A DNA stretch of 21,214 bases from Sulfolobus sp. SCGC AB-777_G06 (GCA_003086555.1 QEFN01000018.1:1-21214), one strand, 5' to 3'; positions 8,396 to 16,042 are shown, numbered from the stretch's first letter. Translations and numbers: made by a program. Notes: generated by a model not told the origin, from the letters alone.

Positions 8396-8417
8396 AAGGC
8401 TTATTTATTTTTCCCTC

Positions 8418-9302
8418 TCATAATTTTACTTCTATGTCGAAGTTGCTGATTATTTCTTTGTATCTATTTCTTATGGTTACTTCTGTAATATTTAGTGCTT
8501 CGGCTACCTCTTTTTGAGTTCTCTTTACATCCATCAATGTACTTATTAAGTACACACTGGCAGCCGCAAGTGCAGTATAACCCTTACCACTCGTAAGTCC
8601 GTTTTTATGCATTAAATCGACTAGTTCTGATGCTTTAGTAGAGACGTAAGGAGGTAAGTTTAACTTTTCAATTATTTTCGGTATATATTCAGTAGGTTTG
8701 ATAGTAGGCTTAAAACCTTGAACGCTTTTAGCCACGCTTTGAATTCTCTCTAGAGCTTTCCACAAATCGGACGAGGAGACATTATATAAACTTTTTATCT
8801 CTTGCAATGACTTGGGAATCTTGTTAACTTGGCAAGAATAGTATAGGATTCCAGCAATTAGAGTATACATATCGATTCTCTTAGCTTTTCCTTCTTCTAT
8901 TATCCTTCTTGTCAGTAACGCTGCAGTTTCCTTTACATGATCAGGTAAGTTTAGTTTAGAGGCTTCGCTATTTAATACCGACAAGTAAGTTACTAACTTT
9001 CTCTCCTTAGCAGGTACTCTTAATTTGTTTTGCATCAGTCTCAATCTATGTATCTTAGCCTTGTCCTTGACTCTGGAATATCCGATTTTTGTTGTTATGC
9101 CAAAATCGTGTACCTTAGCCGTTATCGGAGACCCTGTTCTCTCCCTTTCCATACGATCTTCAGTTGTGTACGCTCTCCACTCTGGTCCCTGATCTATTAT
9201 CATATCGTCTATGACGGTCGCGCAACGGGTACATACGTGAAATCCTCTCTCATGATCAAAAGTTATCGAATCAGAAGAACCGCAATTAGGACACTTAATC
9301 AT
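8418..9302 (-). CDS. tfb: Transcription initiation factor B (TFB paralog, TFB2-like)
   Basis: TFB recruits RNA polymerase to TBP-bound promoters, contacts the BRE and positions the start site. The 294-residue protein has a zinc ribbon (C4, C7, C24, C27), the conserved DQGPEWRAY stretch (37-45), a B-reader/linker region, and two cyclin repeats. The C-terminal helix-turn-helix [20 protein letters not shown] near the end is the BRE-reading element. Sulfolobales carry several TFBs; from memory, the main TFB1 starts with a longer, non-CxxC N-terminus and has a longer linker, so this copy looks like the TFB2 type, which I cannot prove here. The ATG overlaps the gar1 stop (ATGA), with a strong GGAGGTAG SD inside the end of gar1, so the two genes are coupled. 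Confidence 0.93.
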   Translation of the reverse strand: MIKCPNCGSSDSITFDHERGFHVCTRCATVIDDMIIDQGPEWRAYTTEDRMERERTGSPITAKVHDFGITTKIGYSRVKDKAKIHRLRLMQNKLRVPAKERKLVTYLSVLNSEASKLNLPDHVKETAALLTRRIIEEGKAKRIDMYTLIAGILYYSCQVNKIPKSLQEIKSLYNVSSSDLWKALERIQSVAKSVQGFKPTIKPTEYIPKIIEKLNLPPYVSTKASELVDLMHKNGLTSGKGYTALAAASVYLISTLMDVKRTQKEVAEALNITEVTIRNRYKEIISNFDIEVKL

Positions 9303-9577
9303 TTTCTTCTACCTCCTTTCTTTCTTTCTACAATTTCAATGAACAATTTTTCGGTAGGCTTCTCGTTAGTAAGGGGTTCAGCTAAAATGAACGGTCTATT
9401 TACATTACCTATAATGTCTAAAACTTTTGCTATCCTTTTTCCACTTTCTGTAACTATAATCTTTCCTATGTAGTTATACTTAGAGTAGTCAATCTCTCTT
9501 TTTCCTTCAATTAGCCATTTATTACCTAGACTGTTTTTATAGAAATTTCCAGTTTCAAGAAGTCTAATTTTTGTCAT
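9299..9577 (-). CDS. gar1: H/ACA RNP component Gar1
   Basis: Gar1 binds the catalytic domain of Cbf5 in H/ACA RNPs and promotes turnover during guided pseudouridylation of rRNA. The small beta-barrel is visible in the pattern [20 protein letters not shown] followed by [14 protein letters not shown], which matches the Gar1 core (G-x-V near the start, D-x-x-G-x-V-x-x-P and a closing PL). The C-terminal tail is basic (ERKKGGRRK), as in archaeal Gar1. I chose ATG 9577 (92 residues); a GTG three codons upstream (9586) is also open, but the predicted transcript start near 9589 and GAGATG SD-like bases favour the ATG. The gene heads the gar1-tfb unit and is divergent from the coiled-coil gene. Confidence 0.88.
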   Translation of the reverse strand: MTKIRLLETGNFYKNSLGNKWLIEGKREIDYSKYNYIGKIIVTESGKRIAKVLDIIGNVNRPFILAEPLTNEKPTEKLFIEIVERKKGGRRK

Positions 9578-9609
9578 AGGATCCACATCTCATTTTGTAT
9601 ATTAGATAG

Positions 9610-9622
9610 TATTTATAATAAT
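9610..9622 (-). promoter_or_regulatory. TATA box of the gar1-tfb unit
   Basis: Minus-strand TATTATAAATACT is centred about 38 bases upstream of the gar1 ATG, predicting a short leader of about 12 bases. It is distinct from the opposite-facing TATA at 9701-9710, so this divergent pair has two separate promoters. Confidence 0.55.
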
Positions 9623-9672
9623 ACCAGCGTAAGAAAACGTAAAATGGCGTTCTGCTTGGGATTTAGATTATG

Positions 9673-9692
9673 GGTTAAATACTTTATTAACC
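9673..9692. repeat. inverted repeat GGTTAA-N8-TTAACC
   Basis: A perfect 6-bp inverted repeat with an 8-bp spacer lies just upstream of the TATA box of the coiled-coil gene (9701-9710), where an operator or BRE-adjacent activator site could be. It is short enough to be chance. Confidence 0.3.
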
Positions 9693-9700
9693 TACGGCTA

Positions 9701-9710
9701 CTTATAAATA
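9701..9710 (+). promoter_or_regulatory. TATA box of coiled-coil/DUF373 operon
   Basis: CTTATAAATA is centred about 39 bases upstream of the ATG at 9745, giving a predicted start near 9732 and a leader of about 13 bases. GTGATAAGTG before the ATG serves as SD. Confidence 0.6.
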
Positions 9711-9744
9711 AAAATAAATCTTCATACATTAAAGTGATAAGTGA

Positions 9745-10689
9745 ATGTCAACAGCTGATTCCTCAGAGGACGAGATTCAACAAAAGCTCTCACTAGCATA
9801 TGAGCAGATAAGAAAGTTAAAAGAGAAGAAGGAAAAGTTAATCGAAGAAGTTAAGAAACTAAAAGAAAAAAGAAGGGAAAAAGTAGAAAAAATAAGATCT
9901 ATAAGAGAACAGCTCATGCAAGTTAGGGAGGAGTTAAAGTCCAAGGTCGAGGAAATAAGACAGCTAAAAGCGCAGAAGCAAAACTTAGTTCAAGTGATCA
10001 GCGAGATAAGAAAGGAGTTTGAACAGCTTAAGAATGCAGAGAAAGTAAAAGAGAAGTTAGATCCGGTTCAGATAATGAAAAAAATTGAACAGCTTGAGTG
10101 GAAGTTACAAACATCTACTCTTTCACTTGAAGAAGAAAAGAGAATTATTCTTAAAATAGCAGAACTCGAAAGGAAGTTACAAACTGCTAAGAAACTAGCT
10201 TCTTTAAAGGAGAAGAACGTAGAAAGTAAAGCAGAATTGTTAGCTAAGAGAGTGGAACTATCTAATATAAGGCAAAAAATGTTAGAATTAGGTAACCAAG
10301 TTGCTGAGAAAAGAAAACTTCTGCAACAACTGAAAGCGGAGAGAGACAAACTCAAAAAAGAATTAGAGGACATAAATAATCAGATAAAAACAATAAGTGA
10401 TCAGATTGTAATTATTAGGACAGATATAGAAAATAAATCAAAAGAAATTCAACAGCTCAAAGATGAGTTAAAGAAGATCAAGGAAAGTATAAAGAATGCT
10501 AAGAATGTGACAGAGATATACCAAAATCAGATAAAGGCTAATCCAGTGAATAAGGAGATGATTGAGAGCAAAAGGAAAGAGATCGAAGAGAAATTGAAGA
10601 CTAACAAGAGGCTTTCGTTTGATGAACTTTTAATACTATACTACAACCAAAATGATGATAATGGAGAAGATTCTGGTAATATACATTGA
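9745..10689 (+). CDS. Archaeal coiled-coil protein (COG1340-like)
   Basis: The 314-residue protein is almost entirely a predicted coiled coil, rich in Lys, Glu, Leu and Gln (about residues 10-275), with no membrane segment or nuclease/ATPase motif. Its central segment LDPVQIMKKIEQLEWKLQT (about 105-123) followed by LSLEEEKRIILKIAELERKL breaks the pure heptad pattern and resembles the conserved hinge of the archaeal COG1340 coiled-coil family. Members are sometimes misannotated as phosphoserine phosphatase; nothing here supports that. Function is unknown; a structural or ribosome/RNP-associated role is only a guess. The next gene starts inside its last 38 bases, so the two are translationally coupled. 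It is divergent from gar1-tfb. Confidence 0.82.
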   Translation: MSTADSSEDEIQQKLSLAYEQIRKLKEKKEKLIEEVKKLKEKRREKVEKIRSIREQLMQVREELKSKVEEIRQLKAQKQNLVQVISEIRKEFEQLKNAEKVKEKLDPVQIMKKIEQLEWKLQTSTLSLEEEKRIILKIAELERKLQTAKKLASLKEKNVESKAELLAKRVELSNIRQKMLELGNQVAEKRKLLQQLKAERDKLKKELEDINNQIKTISDQIVIIRTDIENKSKEIQQLKDELKKIKESIKNAKNVTEIYQNQIKANPVNKEMIESKRKEIEEKLKTNKRLSFDELLILYYNQNDDNGEDSGNIH

Positions 10690-11722
10690 TATTGACGATG
10701 ATTTAGGCAAGATTGGAATCAAGACACCAGTTATAGGAGAGTCAGAAGTATCTCAAGCGATTAGGATTGCTGAGGAGAAAATTCCCACCGACTCAGACCT
10801 AAACACTATGATAGTGGCTTATAATATATTCAAGAAAATGCGCAATGAAGGGCAAAACGTAGATATCGCATTTATTTCAGGTAGTGAAGGCAGTTCATTG
10901 GAAAGTCAGTTACAATTTTCAAAAAAACTGGATGATGTAATAAAAAAAGTAAATCCATCTAAGGCTATAGTAGTATATGATAGTCCTGAAGACGCAAAAG
11001 CTATCCCAATAATTCAATCGAGGCTTCCCATCGCAGGTATAGAGAGAGTTTTGGTAGAGCAGTATAGGGGAGTTGAAGAGACTTATGCTCTACTTGGGAG
11101 GTATATAAAGAGAGCCTTATCAGAACCCAGATTTTCACGGATTTTTTTAGGAGTACCAGGGATCATTTTGTTTATATTAGGTCTCTTTTCCCTGCTTAAT
11201 TTAACAGCTTATGCCGGTCCTATAATCATGATGGTTATAGCAACAGCACTCATAATTAGAGGTTTGGGAATAGATGATTTAATAGAAAGTTGGTGGGAAA
11301 ACTCTACTATTATGGTTATAGTATCAATTATTGCATTAATTTCTCTTATCGCCGGTATAGTAAACGGTTATTTTGTTTTTATCAGCTTGAAAACTTATGA
11401 TGCACTCACGGAATTTCAGGTTCTATTAAGTATACTTCCCTATGTTGTTTTTGCTTCTGTAGTTCTATTCGGAGGTAAGGCTGTTAACAAAATAATAGCT
11501 AAAGATATAAAAGTGTGGCATGATATTTTTAGGATCTTTTCGACAGTCATAATATATTACATTATAGTGGTAGTGGCTAAAAACCTAGAACAGAATTCAA
11601 CAGAAGTAGGTTTACAAACTATTTATTCCTTATCTATAACTACGCTCGTTTTAATCTCTGTGTATATACTTATGAATATAATAGAAAAATATAAGTTCAA
11701 CTCTACTTCTGCTCCTTCTTAG
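10661..11722 (+). CDS. DUF373 family membrane protein
   Basis: The protein has an N-terminal soluble domain (about 1-155) with the DUF373 hallmark near the start, YIDIDDDLGKIGIKTPVIG, and a Rossmann-like alternation (VDIAFISGSEG, KAIVVYDSPEDA). It is followed by about six hydrophobic helices (roughly residues 160-182, 185-202, 216-243, 253-272, 291-307 and 322-342), so it is a cytoplasmic domain anchored in the membrane. Function is unknown for the family. I prefer ATG 10661, which places the IDIDDDLG motif at the usual distance from the N-terminus; ATG 10652 or 10655 are also open. It overlaps the coiled-coil gene by 29 bases (more with the other starts) and ends overlapping the convergent small gene by 20 bases. 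Confidence 0.85.
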   Translation: MEKILVIYIDIDDDLGKIGIKTPVIGESEVSQAIRIAEEKIPTDSDLNTMIVAYNIFKKMRNEGQNVDIAFISGSEGSSLESQLQFSKKLDDVIKKVNPSKAIVVYDSPEDAKAIPIIQSRLPIAGIERVLVEQYRGVEETYALLGRYIKRALSEPRFSRIFLGVPGIILFILGLFSLLNLTAYAGPIIMMVIATALIIRGLGIDDLIESWWENSTIMVIVSIIALISLIAGIVNGYFVFISLKTYDALTEFQVLLSILPYVVFASVVLFGGKAVNKIIAKDIKVWHDIFRIFSTVIIYYIIVVVAKNLEQNSTEVGLQTIYSLSITTLVLISVYILMNIIEKYKFNSTSAPS

Positions 11723-11951
11723 TTTCTGTTTTTTCTTCTGTTTTTATCCCTAATTTATCCCTAATTTCGACGGGTAGATCTTCTACTTTTATCACTTTAG
11801 CTTTTCTAGGAAGCTTCTTTACAAGTCTGTTTAAAATGAGATATGCGTCTGGCGGATTAGACTCTTCAAGTCTAGACTTGAAGACACGGAACTTTACAAA
11901 ATGATCCGGACTTATTTGAACATATTGATATTTCTGATGTTTTAGTGCCAT
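11703..11951 (-). CDS. Small conserved-looking protein downstream of TBP
   Basis: This 82-residue soluble protein starts MALKHQKYQYVQISPDHF and ends in a charged EEKTETKKEQK tail. It has no membrane segment or cysteine motif. The N-terminal half looks like short beta strands with basic residues and the C-terminal half is helical. It resembles small crenarchaeal proteins of unknown function (possibly DUF5622, from memory, not verified). ATG 11951 is preferred; the GTG at 11960 lies inside the GGTGAG SD. It follows tbp by 24 bases on the same strand and so is probably cotranscribed with it. Its 3' end overlaps the convergent DUF373 gene by 20 bases. Confidence 0.72.
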   Translation of the reverse strand: MALKHQKYQYVQISPDHFVKFRVFKSRLEESNPPDAYLILNRLVKKLPRKAKVIKVEDLPVEIRDKLGIKTEEKTETKKEQK

Positions 11952-11975
11952 GTTTCTCACCTATTCAACACTTTC

Positions 11976-12563
11976 TTAAAACTCTAACTCTTCTTCCTCT
12001 ACTGGTCTTATACAGTCTAATTCGGCAAGCCTGTCGAAAATTCTTTTTACAGCCTTATGTACCTCGTCTTCTCTCTTTGCTCCAGTAATTACCATTTTTC
12101 CACTACTGAATATGAGTAAAACTACTCTAGGCTCGTCCATTCTATATATTAAACCTGGGAACTGTTCAGGCTCGTACATGTTATTTTCAAGGAGAAATGC
12201 TGCCTTATCCAAATTAACTATTACATGAAGGTTAGCTGATGCAACTATATTTTGAATCTGTATCTTAGGTTTTCCGGTAAGTTGCATTCCGTATTTTTTA
12301 AGCGTCTTTATAATTCTCTTTACTGCCTTGATCAATTCATCAGTACTTTTAGCTCCGGTTACTACCATTTTACCTGACTTGAAAATTAATGAAGTAACCT
12401 TGGGAGATTCAAGTCTGAAAATTAAACCTGGAAACTGATCAGGGTCATATTCAACGTTTGGAACGCTTCTCTCCATTGCGTAAAGGTCTAACGACTGTTC
12501 AAGGGTTACAGTAGCTACTATATTCTCGATATTAACTACTGCCTTATAGGGTATTTCTGATAT
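11976..12563 (-). CDS. tbp: TATA-box-binding protein, apparent AUA start
   Basis: TBP binds and bends the TATA box to nucleate archaeal pre-initiation complexes. The two pseudo-symmetric repeats are clear: [14 protein letters not shown]...[11 protein letters not shown] and [14 protein letters not shown]...[11 protein letters not shown]; the acidic EEEELEF tail is typical. The first ATG (12476) would remove the first 29 residues, including the first strand. Yet the frame upstream still encodes the conserved N-terminus ([22 protein letters not shown] without interruption; residues 2-23). There is no ATG, GTG or TTG before the in-frame TAA at 12566-12564. The best reading is initiation at AUA (12563-12561), 6 bases after GGTG; alternatively a leaderless GTG (12572) with a stop at codon 3. 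I give the AUA start. Downstream it is coupled to a small gene. Confidence 0.88.
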   Translation of the reverse strand: MSEIPYKAVVNIENIVATVTLEQSLDLYAMERSVPNVEYDPDQFPGLIFRLESPKVTSLIFKSGKMVVTGAKSTDELIKAVKRIIKTLKKYGMQLTGKPKIQIQNIVASANLHVIVNLDKAAFLLENNMYEPEQFPGLIYRMDEPRVVLLIFSSGKMVITGAKREDEVHKAVKRIFDRLAELDCIRPVEEEELEF

Positions 12564-12603
12564 TTAGACCACCTAAAAATAGTTTATAAAGACATTTATA
12601 AAT
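12564..12603 (-). promoter_or_regulatory. tbp promoter and SD region
   Basis: The minus strand holds the 10-bp palindrome ATTTATAAAT (12603-12594), a strong TATA box. Its centre predicts a transcript start near 12572, i.e. at the AGGTGGTC stretch that carries the SD. A second TATA-like CTTTATAAACT lies at 12591-12581. Between the SD and the AUA are CTAA bases, so the codons read GTG GTC TAA AUA in the TBP frame. Confidence 0.6.
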
Positions 12604-12613
12604 AACTTGTTTT

Positions 12614-13363
12614 TTAAAGGATGAGGTCTTTTAAAAGACTGAGTTCAGGGAACTCCATTATTCCTTGTCCTTCTATAATCCCGTAAGGTTTAGCCTTTTC
12701 TAGTACTCCGTTTTTTCTCATTAAAGGTGACATATAATTCGTGTGAATTAACGAGATGTCGTTACCAGACTGATAAGTTCCGGTTGCAGGTAATACAATG
12801 GCTGTTGCTCCTTCATTCAGTGGTACCTTTAAGAAACACTGAATTTTATGTGCAAATCCCAGCTTATCCCTTATGCTCAATCTTGGATGTTCATGACCTA
12901 TTATATAAATACGACCCTTCTCTATTGATATCTCTTTATGACCGTGAAAGATGATTATTTTATCATAAACAATTTCATCTAGAAGTTCTACATTATCAAA
13001 TTTCTCTAGAAGTGAGGAAAGGTAATTGTCATGATTACCCCTTATAACTTTTAACTCCACTCCTTCCTCTTTAAGCGTTGTAAGTATTTCTGTAAGTTCA
13101 GCCCTCTCTTGCTTGCTTAATTTACTAAATGAATGTTTAAAATCACCGTTCACGACTAACTTATTAGTTTTAAAGACTTTAAGAGCTCTCTTGTATACTG
13201 TTAGGAATCTTTTCTTCTGAATTTTAGGTATAAAAATTCCCTTGGAAGCCATGTCCTCCTCATAACCTATATGAACGTCAGATAAAACTACGGCGTTCAG
13301 TGGTTTTACGTAAACTACAGGTAAGTCTTCAGCAATAAAAATCTCAGAAGCTAAATTCATCAT
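12614..13363 (-). CDS. Calcineurin-like metallophosphoesterase (COG1407-like)
   Basis: The 249-residue protein carries the complete metal-binding set of the calcineurin-like phosphoesterase fold: SDVHIG (28-33), NGDFKH (72-77), RGNHDN (108-113), HGH (140-142) and GHEHP (156-160). It is the short single-domain archaeal type (ICC-like/COG1407), without the SbcD C-terminal cap. Substrate is unknown; relatives act on phosphodiesters or nucleic acid ends. It probably acts in the cytoplasm, with two divalent metals (Mn or similar by family knowledge). It starts at one of two tandem ATGs (13363/13360). Located upstream of tbp, which has its own TATA box in the 50-base gap, and divergent from dphB with a shared promoter region. 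Confidence 0.9.
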   Translation of the reverse strand: MMNLASEIFIAEDLPVVYVKPLNAVVLSDVHIGYEEDMASKGIFIPKIQKKRFLTVYKRALKVFKTNKLVVNGDFKHSFSKLSKQERAELTEILTTLKEEGVELKVIRGNHDNYLSSLLEKFDNVELLDEIVYDKIIIFHGHKEISIEKGRIYIIGHEHPRLSIRDKLGFAHKIQCFLKVPLNEGATAIVLPATGTYQSGNDISLIHTNYMSPLMRKNGVLEKAKPYGIIEGQGIMEFPELSLLKDLIL

Positions 13364-13387
13364 ATCCTTACTTATGAGTGTAATACT

Positions 13388-13401
13388 AAATCTTAAATCT
13401 A
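13388..13401. promoter_or_regulatory. shared divergent TATA element (phosphoesterase/dphB)
   Basis: In the 57-base gap the near-symmetric ATCTTAAATC (13390-13399) is the only good TATA-like core. Its centre is about 26 bases from the dphB GTG and about 31 from the phosphoesterase ATG, the right distance on both sides for leaderless or near-leaderless mRNAs. Confidence 0.45.
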
Positions 13402-13420
13402 ATAAATCTCTCTTTCATAA

Positions 13421-14197
13421 GTGTCACTGTTAAAGCTAATCGGCCTAGGCTTGTCCAGTAAGTTCCTGACTAAAAAGGCTATAGAAGAGTTATCCTCTTC
13501 AGATATAATATATTTAGACTCTTATACATCCCTATCGTGTGACATTGATGAAGAGTTAATCTCGAGTCTAACGGGGAATAATGTTCATGTATTTACAGCG
13601 AATCGCTCACTATTGGAGAATAATTTCAAGAGAATTCTCCAATATCTAGATGAAGGAAAAAACGTTGCCGTCGCTACCATAGGTGATCCTATGATAGCAA
13701 CTACCCATATTAGTCTAATAACAGAGGCTAAGAATAGAGGTCACGAATTTCTAATTGTTCCGGGTGTTTCGGTTCACTGTTACATGATCTCGAAAAGCAT
13801 GTTATCCTCTTATCGTTTCGGAAAGTCCGTAACTATAGTTTACCCTTTTGGTGATAAGATAGATACGACACCCTATTATGTCCTTAAGGAAAATCAAGAG
13901 CGTAAGCTTCATACTGTTTTTTACTTAGATATAAGAGACGATAAACCAATGAGTGCAATAGAAGCTGTGTCATTATTACTTAAAATGGAAGAAATGGAGA
14001 AAATGAGAGTTATTTCACGAGACGATGTGATAATTGTGGGACAAAGATTGGGCTGTCAAGACGAAGAAGTTGTAGCAATGAGACTTAGCGATGTGGTTAA
14101 TTATCAGTTTAAGCCCCAACCACATATAATAGTTTATCCCTCTAAGTCCCTACACTTCATGGAAAGCGAGGGGTTAAAATGTTTGATGAAGAGGTAA
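13421..14197 (+). CDS. dphB: Diphthine synthase (EF2 diphthamide biosynthesis)
   Basis: DphB is the SAM-dependent methyltransferase that methylates the modified histidine of elongation factor 2 in diphthamide synthesis. The 258-residue product belongs to the tetrapyrrole methylase-like class III fold: glycine-rich LIGLGLSS (6-13), [12 protein letters not shown] (85-96), VPGVSVH (113-119), and the family's [18 protein letters not shown] (142-159) and LHTVFYLDI (163-171). The start is GTG at 13421, with no SD, and a TATA core 26 bases upstream indicates a leaderless mRNA. Its 3' end overlaps the next gene by 19 bases. Identification is secure. Confidence 0.95.
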   Translation: MSLLKLIGLGLSSKFLTKKAIEELSSSDIIYLDSYTSLSCDIDEELISSLTGNNVHVFTANRSLLENNFKRILQYLDEGKNVAVATIGDPMIATTHISLITEAKNRGHEFLIVPGVSVHCYMISKSMLSSYRFGKSVTIVYPFGDKIDTTPYYVLKENQERKLHTVFYLDIRDDKPMSAIEAVSLLLKMEEMEKMRVISRDDVIIVGQRLGCQDEEVVAMRLSDVVNYQFKPQPHIIVYPSKSLHFMESEGLKCLMKR

Positions 14198-14886
14198 AAA
14201 ATAGGGCTGAAAAGTATATTAGAGGAATGGAGGAGAGACTTAAGAAAGTTCCATCTTTCTTTATAGAAAAATATAGAAAGATTTATGATTTAGCACGACA
14301 ATATACGCAGGATGCCAAATACTATCTGGAAAAGGGAGACTATATAACTGCTCTAGTAGATATAGTCTATGCTGAAGGTCTGCTAGATTCTATTGCTTTC
14401 AATGAGAATATAAATTTAGAACTACAAATACCGAAGAAAGTATTCGTAGCAGGAACGTTTGACATTATTCACCCTGGACACATAGAACTACTTAAAGAGG
14501 CGTCTAAGTACGGGTTAGTACATGTAGCTGTAGCTAGGGACAAAAATTCGGAAAAAATAAAGGGAAGAAGACCCATAAATGACGAAAATCATAGATTGGA
14601 GGTAATAAGAAGTATAAGATATGTTTACAAAGCCTTTCTAGGCGACGAAAACGACTTCCTAAAGAGTGTGGAACGAGTGCGTCCTGACGTGTTATTCCTA
14701 GGACCAGATCAGAAAGTCGATGAAAGTAAATTAATTGATGAGCTTAAAAAAAGAGGTTTAGAAAACGTTCAAATTATGCGATTACCTCAAAGGATATCCA
14801 CGTATGAACATTCGAGTACATCTTCTATAATTCAAGAGATAGTAAAAAGGTATTGTAATAAAAAAGATGATAATAAAAAGGAATAG
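14179..14886 (+). CDS. DUF357-nucleotidyltransferase fusion (FAD synthase RibL-like)
   Basis: The 235-residue protein combines two domains. The N-terminal helical part (about 1-80) contains the DUF357 block [23 protein letters not shown] (48-70). The C-terminal part (about 86-225) is a cytidylyltransferase-like fold with [12 protein letters not shown] (90-101, HxGH catalytic motif), the KGRRPI segment (128-133), [11 protein letters not shown] (139-149), [11 protein letters not shown] (168-178) and, at 209-216, YEHSSTSS near the end, the position of the family's second ATP-binding ISSTxI motif. It most resembles archaeal FAD synthase RibL, which adenylates FMN with CTP/ATP; other nucleotidyltransferase substrates (glycerol- or choline-phosphate type) cannot be excluded. 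The ATG lies inside dphB, 19 bases from its stop, so the two are coupled. Confidence 0.82.
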   Translation: MFDEEVKNRAEKYIRGMEERLKKVPSFFIEKYRKIYDLARQYTQDAKYYLEKGDYITALVDIVYAEGLLDSIAFNENINLELQIPKKVFVAGTFDIIHPGHIELLKEASKYGLVHVAVARDKNSEKIKGRRPINDENHRLEVIRSIRYVYKAFLGDENDFLKSVERVRPDVLFLGPDQKVDESKLIDELKKRGLENVQIMRLPQRISTYEHSSTSSIIQEIVKRYCNKKDDNKKE

Positions 14887-14911
14887 AAACGTGCATTCTT
14901 ATATTTATTTT

Positions 14912-16042
14912 TCAAGTGCTAACGTTTAACAAATAAACTCCATTTGGAATAGCTATGTACAAAGGTGCATTATTAAATAATACGTTTTTAGTAAACTTCA
15001 CAGAGCCTATATAATGCCATTTATTAATTACTCCATTTGTGTGTAGATACGTGCCATACTCTACGTAGTAGTATACTGTTAAATTAGATGGGTTTATATC
15101 AACTTGGAAAAATACTGGGTAGTAAATGAACGGGTCTGGTACGAATGTTCCACCATAACAATTGTAATCGTAACTTATAGTACCGAAATATGAATAGCTT
15201 GAACCCGTAATACTCGGTACGAAATTATTTAAACCTTCCGCTACACCTATTGCATAATATATATAACCGTCACTATAATGATTTTTAGTTTCATTATAAA
15301 CCGGAAGATATAAGCCACCTAAACAGAAACTAGAATCGGTTGGGGCAATTGGGTTTAAGGTCAACTGCTCATTTATATTTGGTGCTACGAACGTCAAATT
15401 TATCCATTGGTATTGACCGGATGGGACAATCTTCAAAATTGTGTTTGTAATCTCATATGGATAAGTAATATTACCTATCGGTACACAATTATTATTGAGT
15501 AATACCAGATTGAGGTTTAAAGGTATTAAAGCAAGGGGATCTGGTGTACTTATACCTCTTAGATAATCCCAATCTGGACTTTCAACCTCAGTTATTGGGA
15601 AGTTCCCTTGATACGGAATTCCAGCCATACTAACCAGTTGCTGTAAAGAGTATAATTTGTTACTTGTATCGGAATATATTCCTAAAGACGTTACGTTATA
15701 CCAAGTGCCCTTATTTGTAATAATAATAGCCCATGGATATCCCCCTAATAATGAGTTTATAGAAACTGGTATACTGATTTTCTCATGTATAGGTTTTAAC
15801 TCATTCGGATATATTATGTAACATATGTATTGTTGTGAGGGAGAAGTTATATAATAATTTCCATTAATTTCTATTATAGAAAGAGGAGAGTTCTGTGAAT
15901 AATAATTTAATCTCTTTATCAGACTTTGAGATGATGAACCTAGCTGTCGTTCTACGGATAAAACTACTAATAATGACATTATTATTATTTGCACTAGTAT
16001 TACAGCACCTAATATACTTGAGATTCCTCTCTTACTTCTCAT
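14912..16042 (-). CDS. Secreted class III signal peptide protein, function unknown
   Basis: The 376-residue protein has an archaeal type IV prepilin-like N-terminus: MRSKRG followed by the hydrophobic ISSILGAVILVQIIIMSLLVVL. PibD-type peptidase would cut after Gly6, leaving the hydrophobic helix to anchor or assemble the protein. The rest is a large extracellular domain rich in Asn, Tyr, Ser, Thr and Ile, with few Lys/Glu, unlike its charged cytoplasmic neighbours. It has at least six N-glycosylation sequons (NVT, NIT, NLT, NET, NLT, NVS) and three cysteines in the ectodomain beyond C73. It is larger than ordinary Sulfolobales pilins or archaellins (about 130-300 residues), so a minor pilin, adhesin or substrate-binding surface protein is possible. 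No homolog is recognised. It stands alone, convergent with the dphB operon. Confidence 0.8.
   Translation of the reverse strand: MRSKRGISSILGAVILVQIIIMSLLVVLSVERQLGSSSQSLIKRLNYYSQNSPLSIIEINGNYYITSPSQQYICYIIYPNELKPIHEKISIPVSINSLLGGYPWAIIITNKGTWYNVTSLGIYSDTSNKLYSLQQLVSMAGIPYQGNFPITEVESPDWDYLRGISTPDPLALIPLNLNLVLLNNNCVPIGNITYPYEITNTILKIVPSGQYQWINLTFVAPNINEQLTLNPIAPTDSSFCLGGLYLPVYNETKNHYSDGYIYYAIGVAEGLNNFVPSITGSSYSYFGTISYDYNCYGGTFVPDPFIYYPVFFQVDINPSNLTVYYYVEYGTYLHTNGVINKWHYIGSVKFTKNVLFNNAPLYIAIPNGVYLLNVST

Noticed and set aside
9030..9473. 147-codon open frame on the plus strand
   Set aside because: It lies antisense to the well-identified tfb and gar1 genes, has no SD or promoter, and its composition is that of a shadow frame.
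9623..9672. possible small RNA in the gar1/coiled-coil gap
   Set aside because: No tRNA fold, C/D or H/ACA motifs seen; best treated as spacer between two promoters.
9644..9790. short plus-strand open frame starting MAFCLGFRLWVKY, overlapping the start of the coiled-coil gene
   Set aside because: No SD, crosses the TATA box at 9701-9710 and would not be in the predicted transcript.
10068..10373. 101-codon minus-strand open frame inside the coiled-coil gene
   Set aside because: Reverse complement of a Lys/Glu/Leu-rich coiled coil yields Phe/Ser/Leu-rich frames; no independent support.
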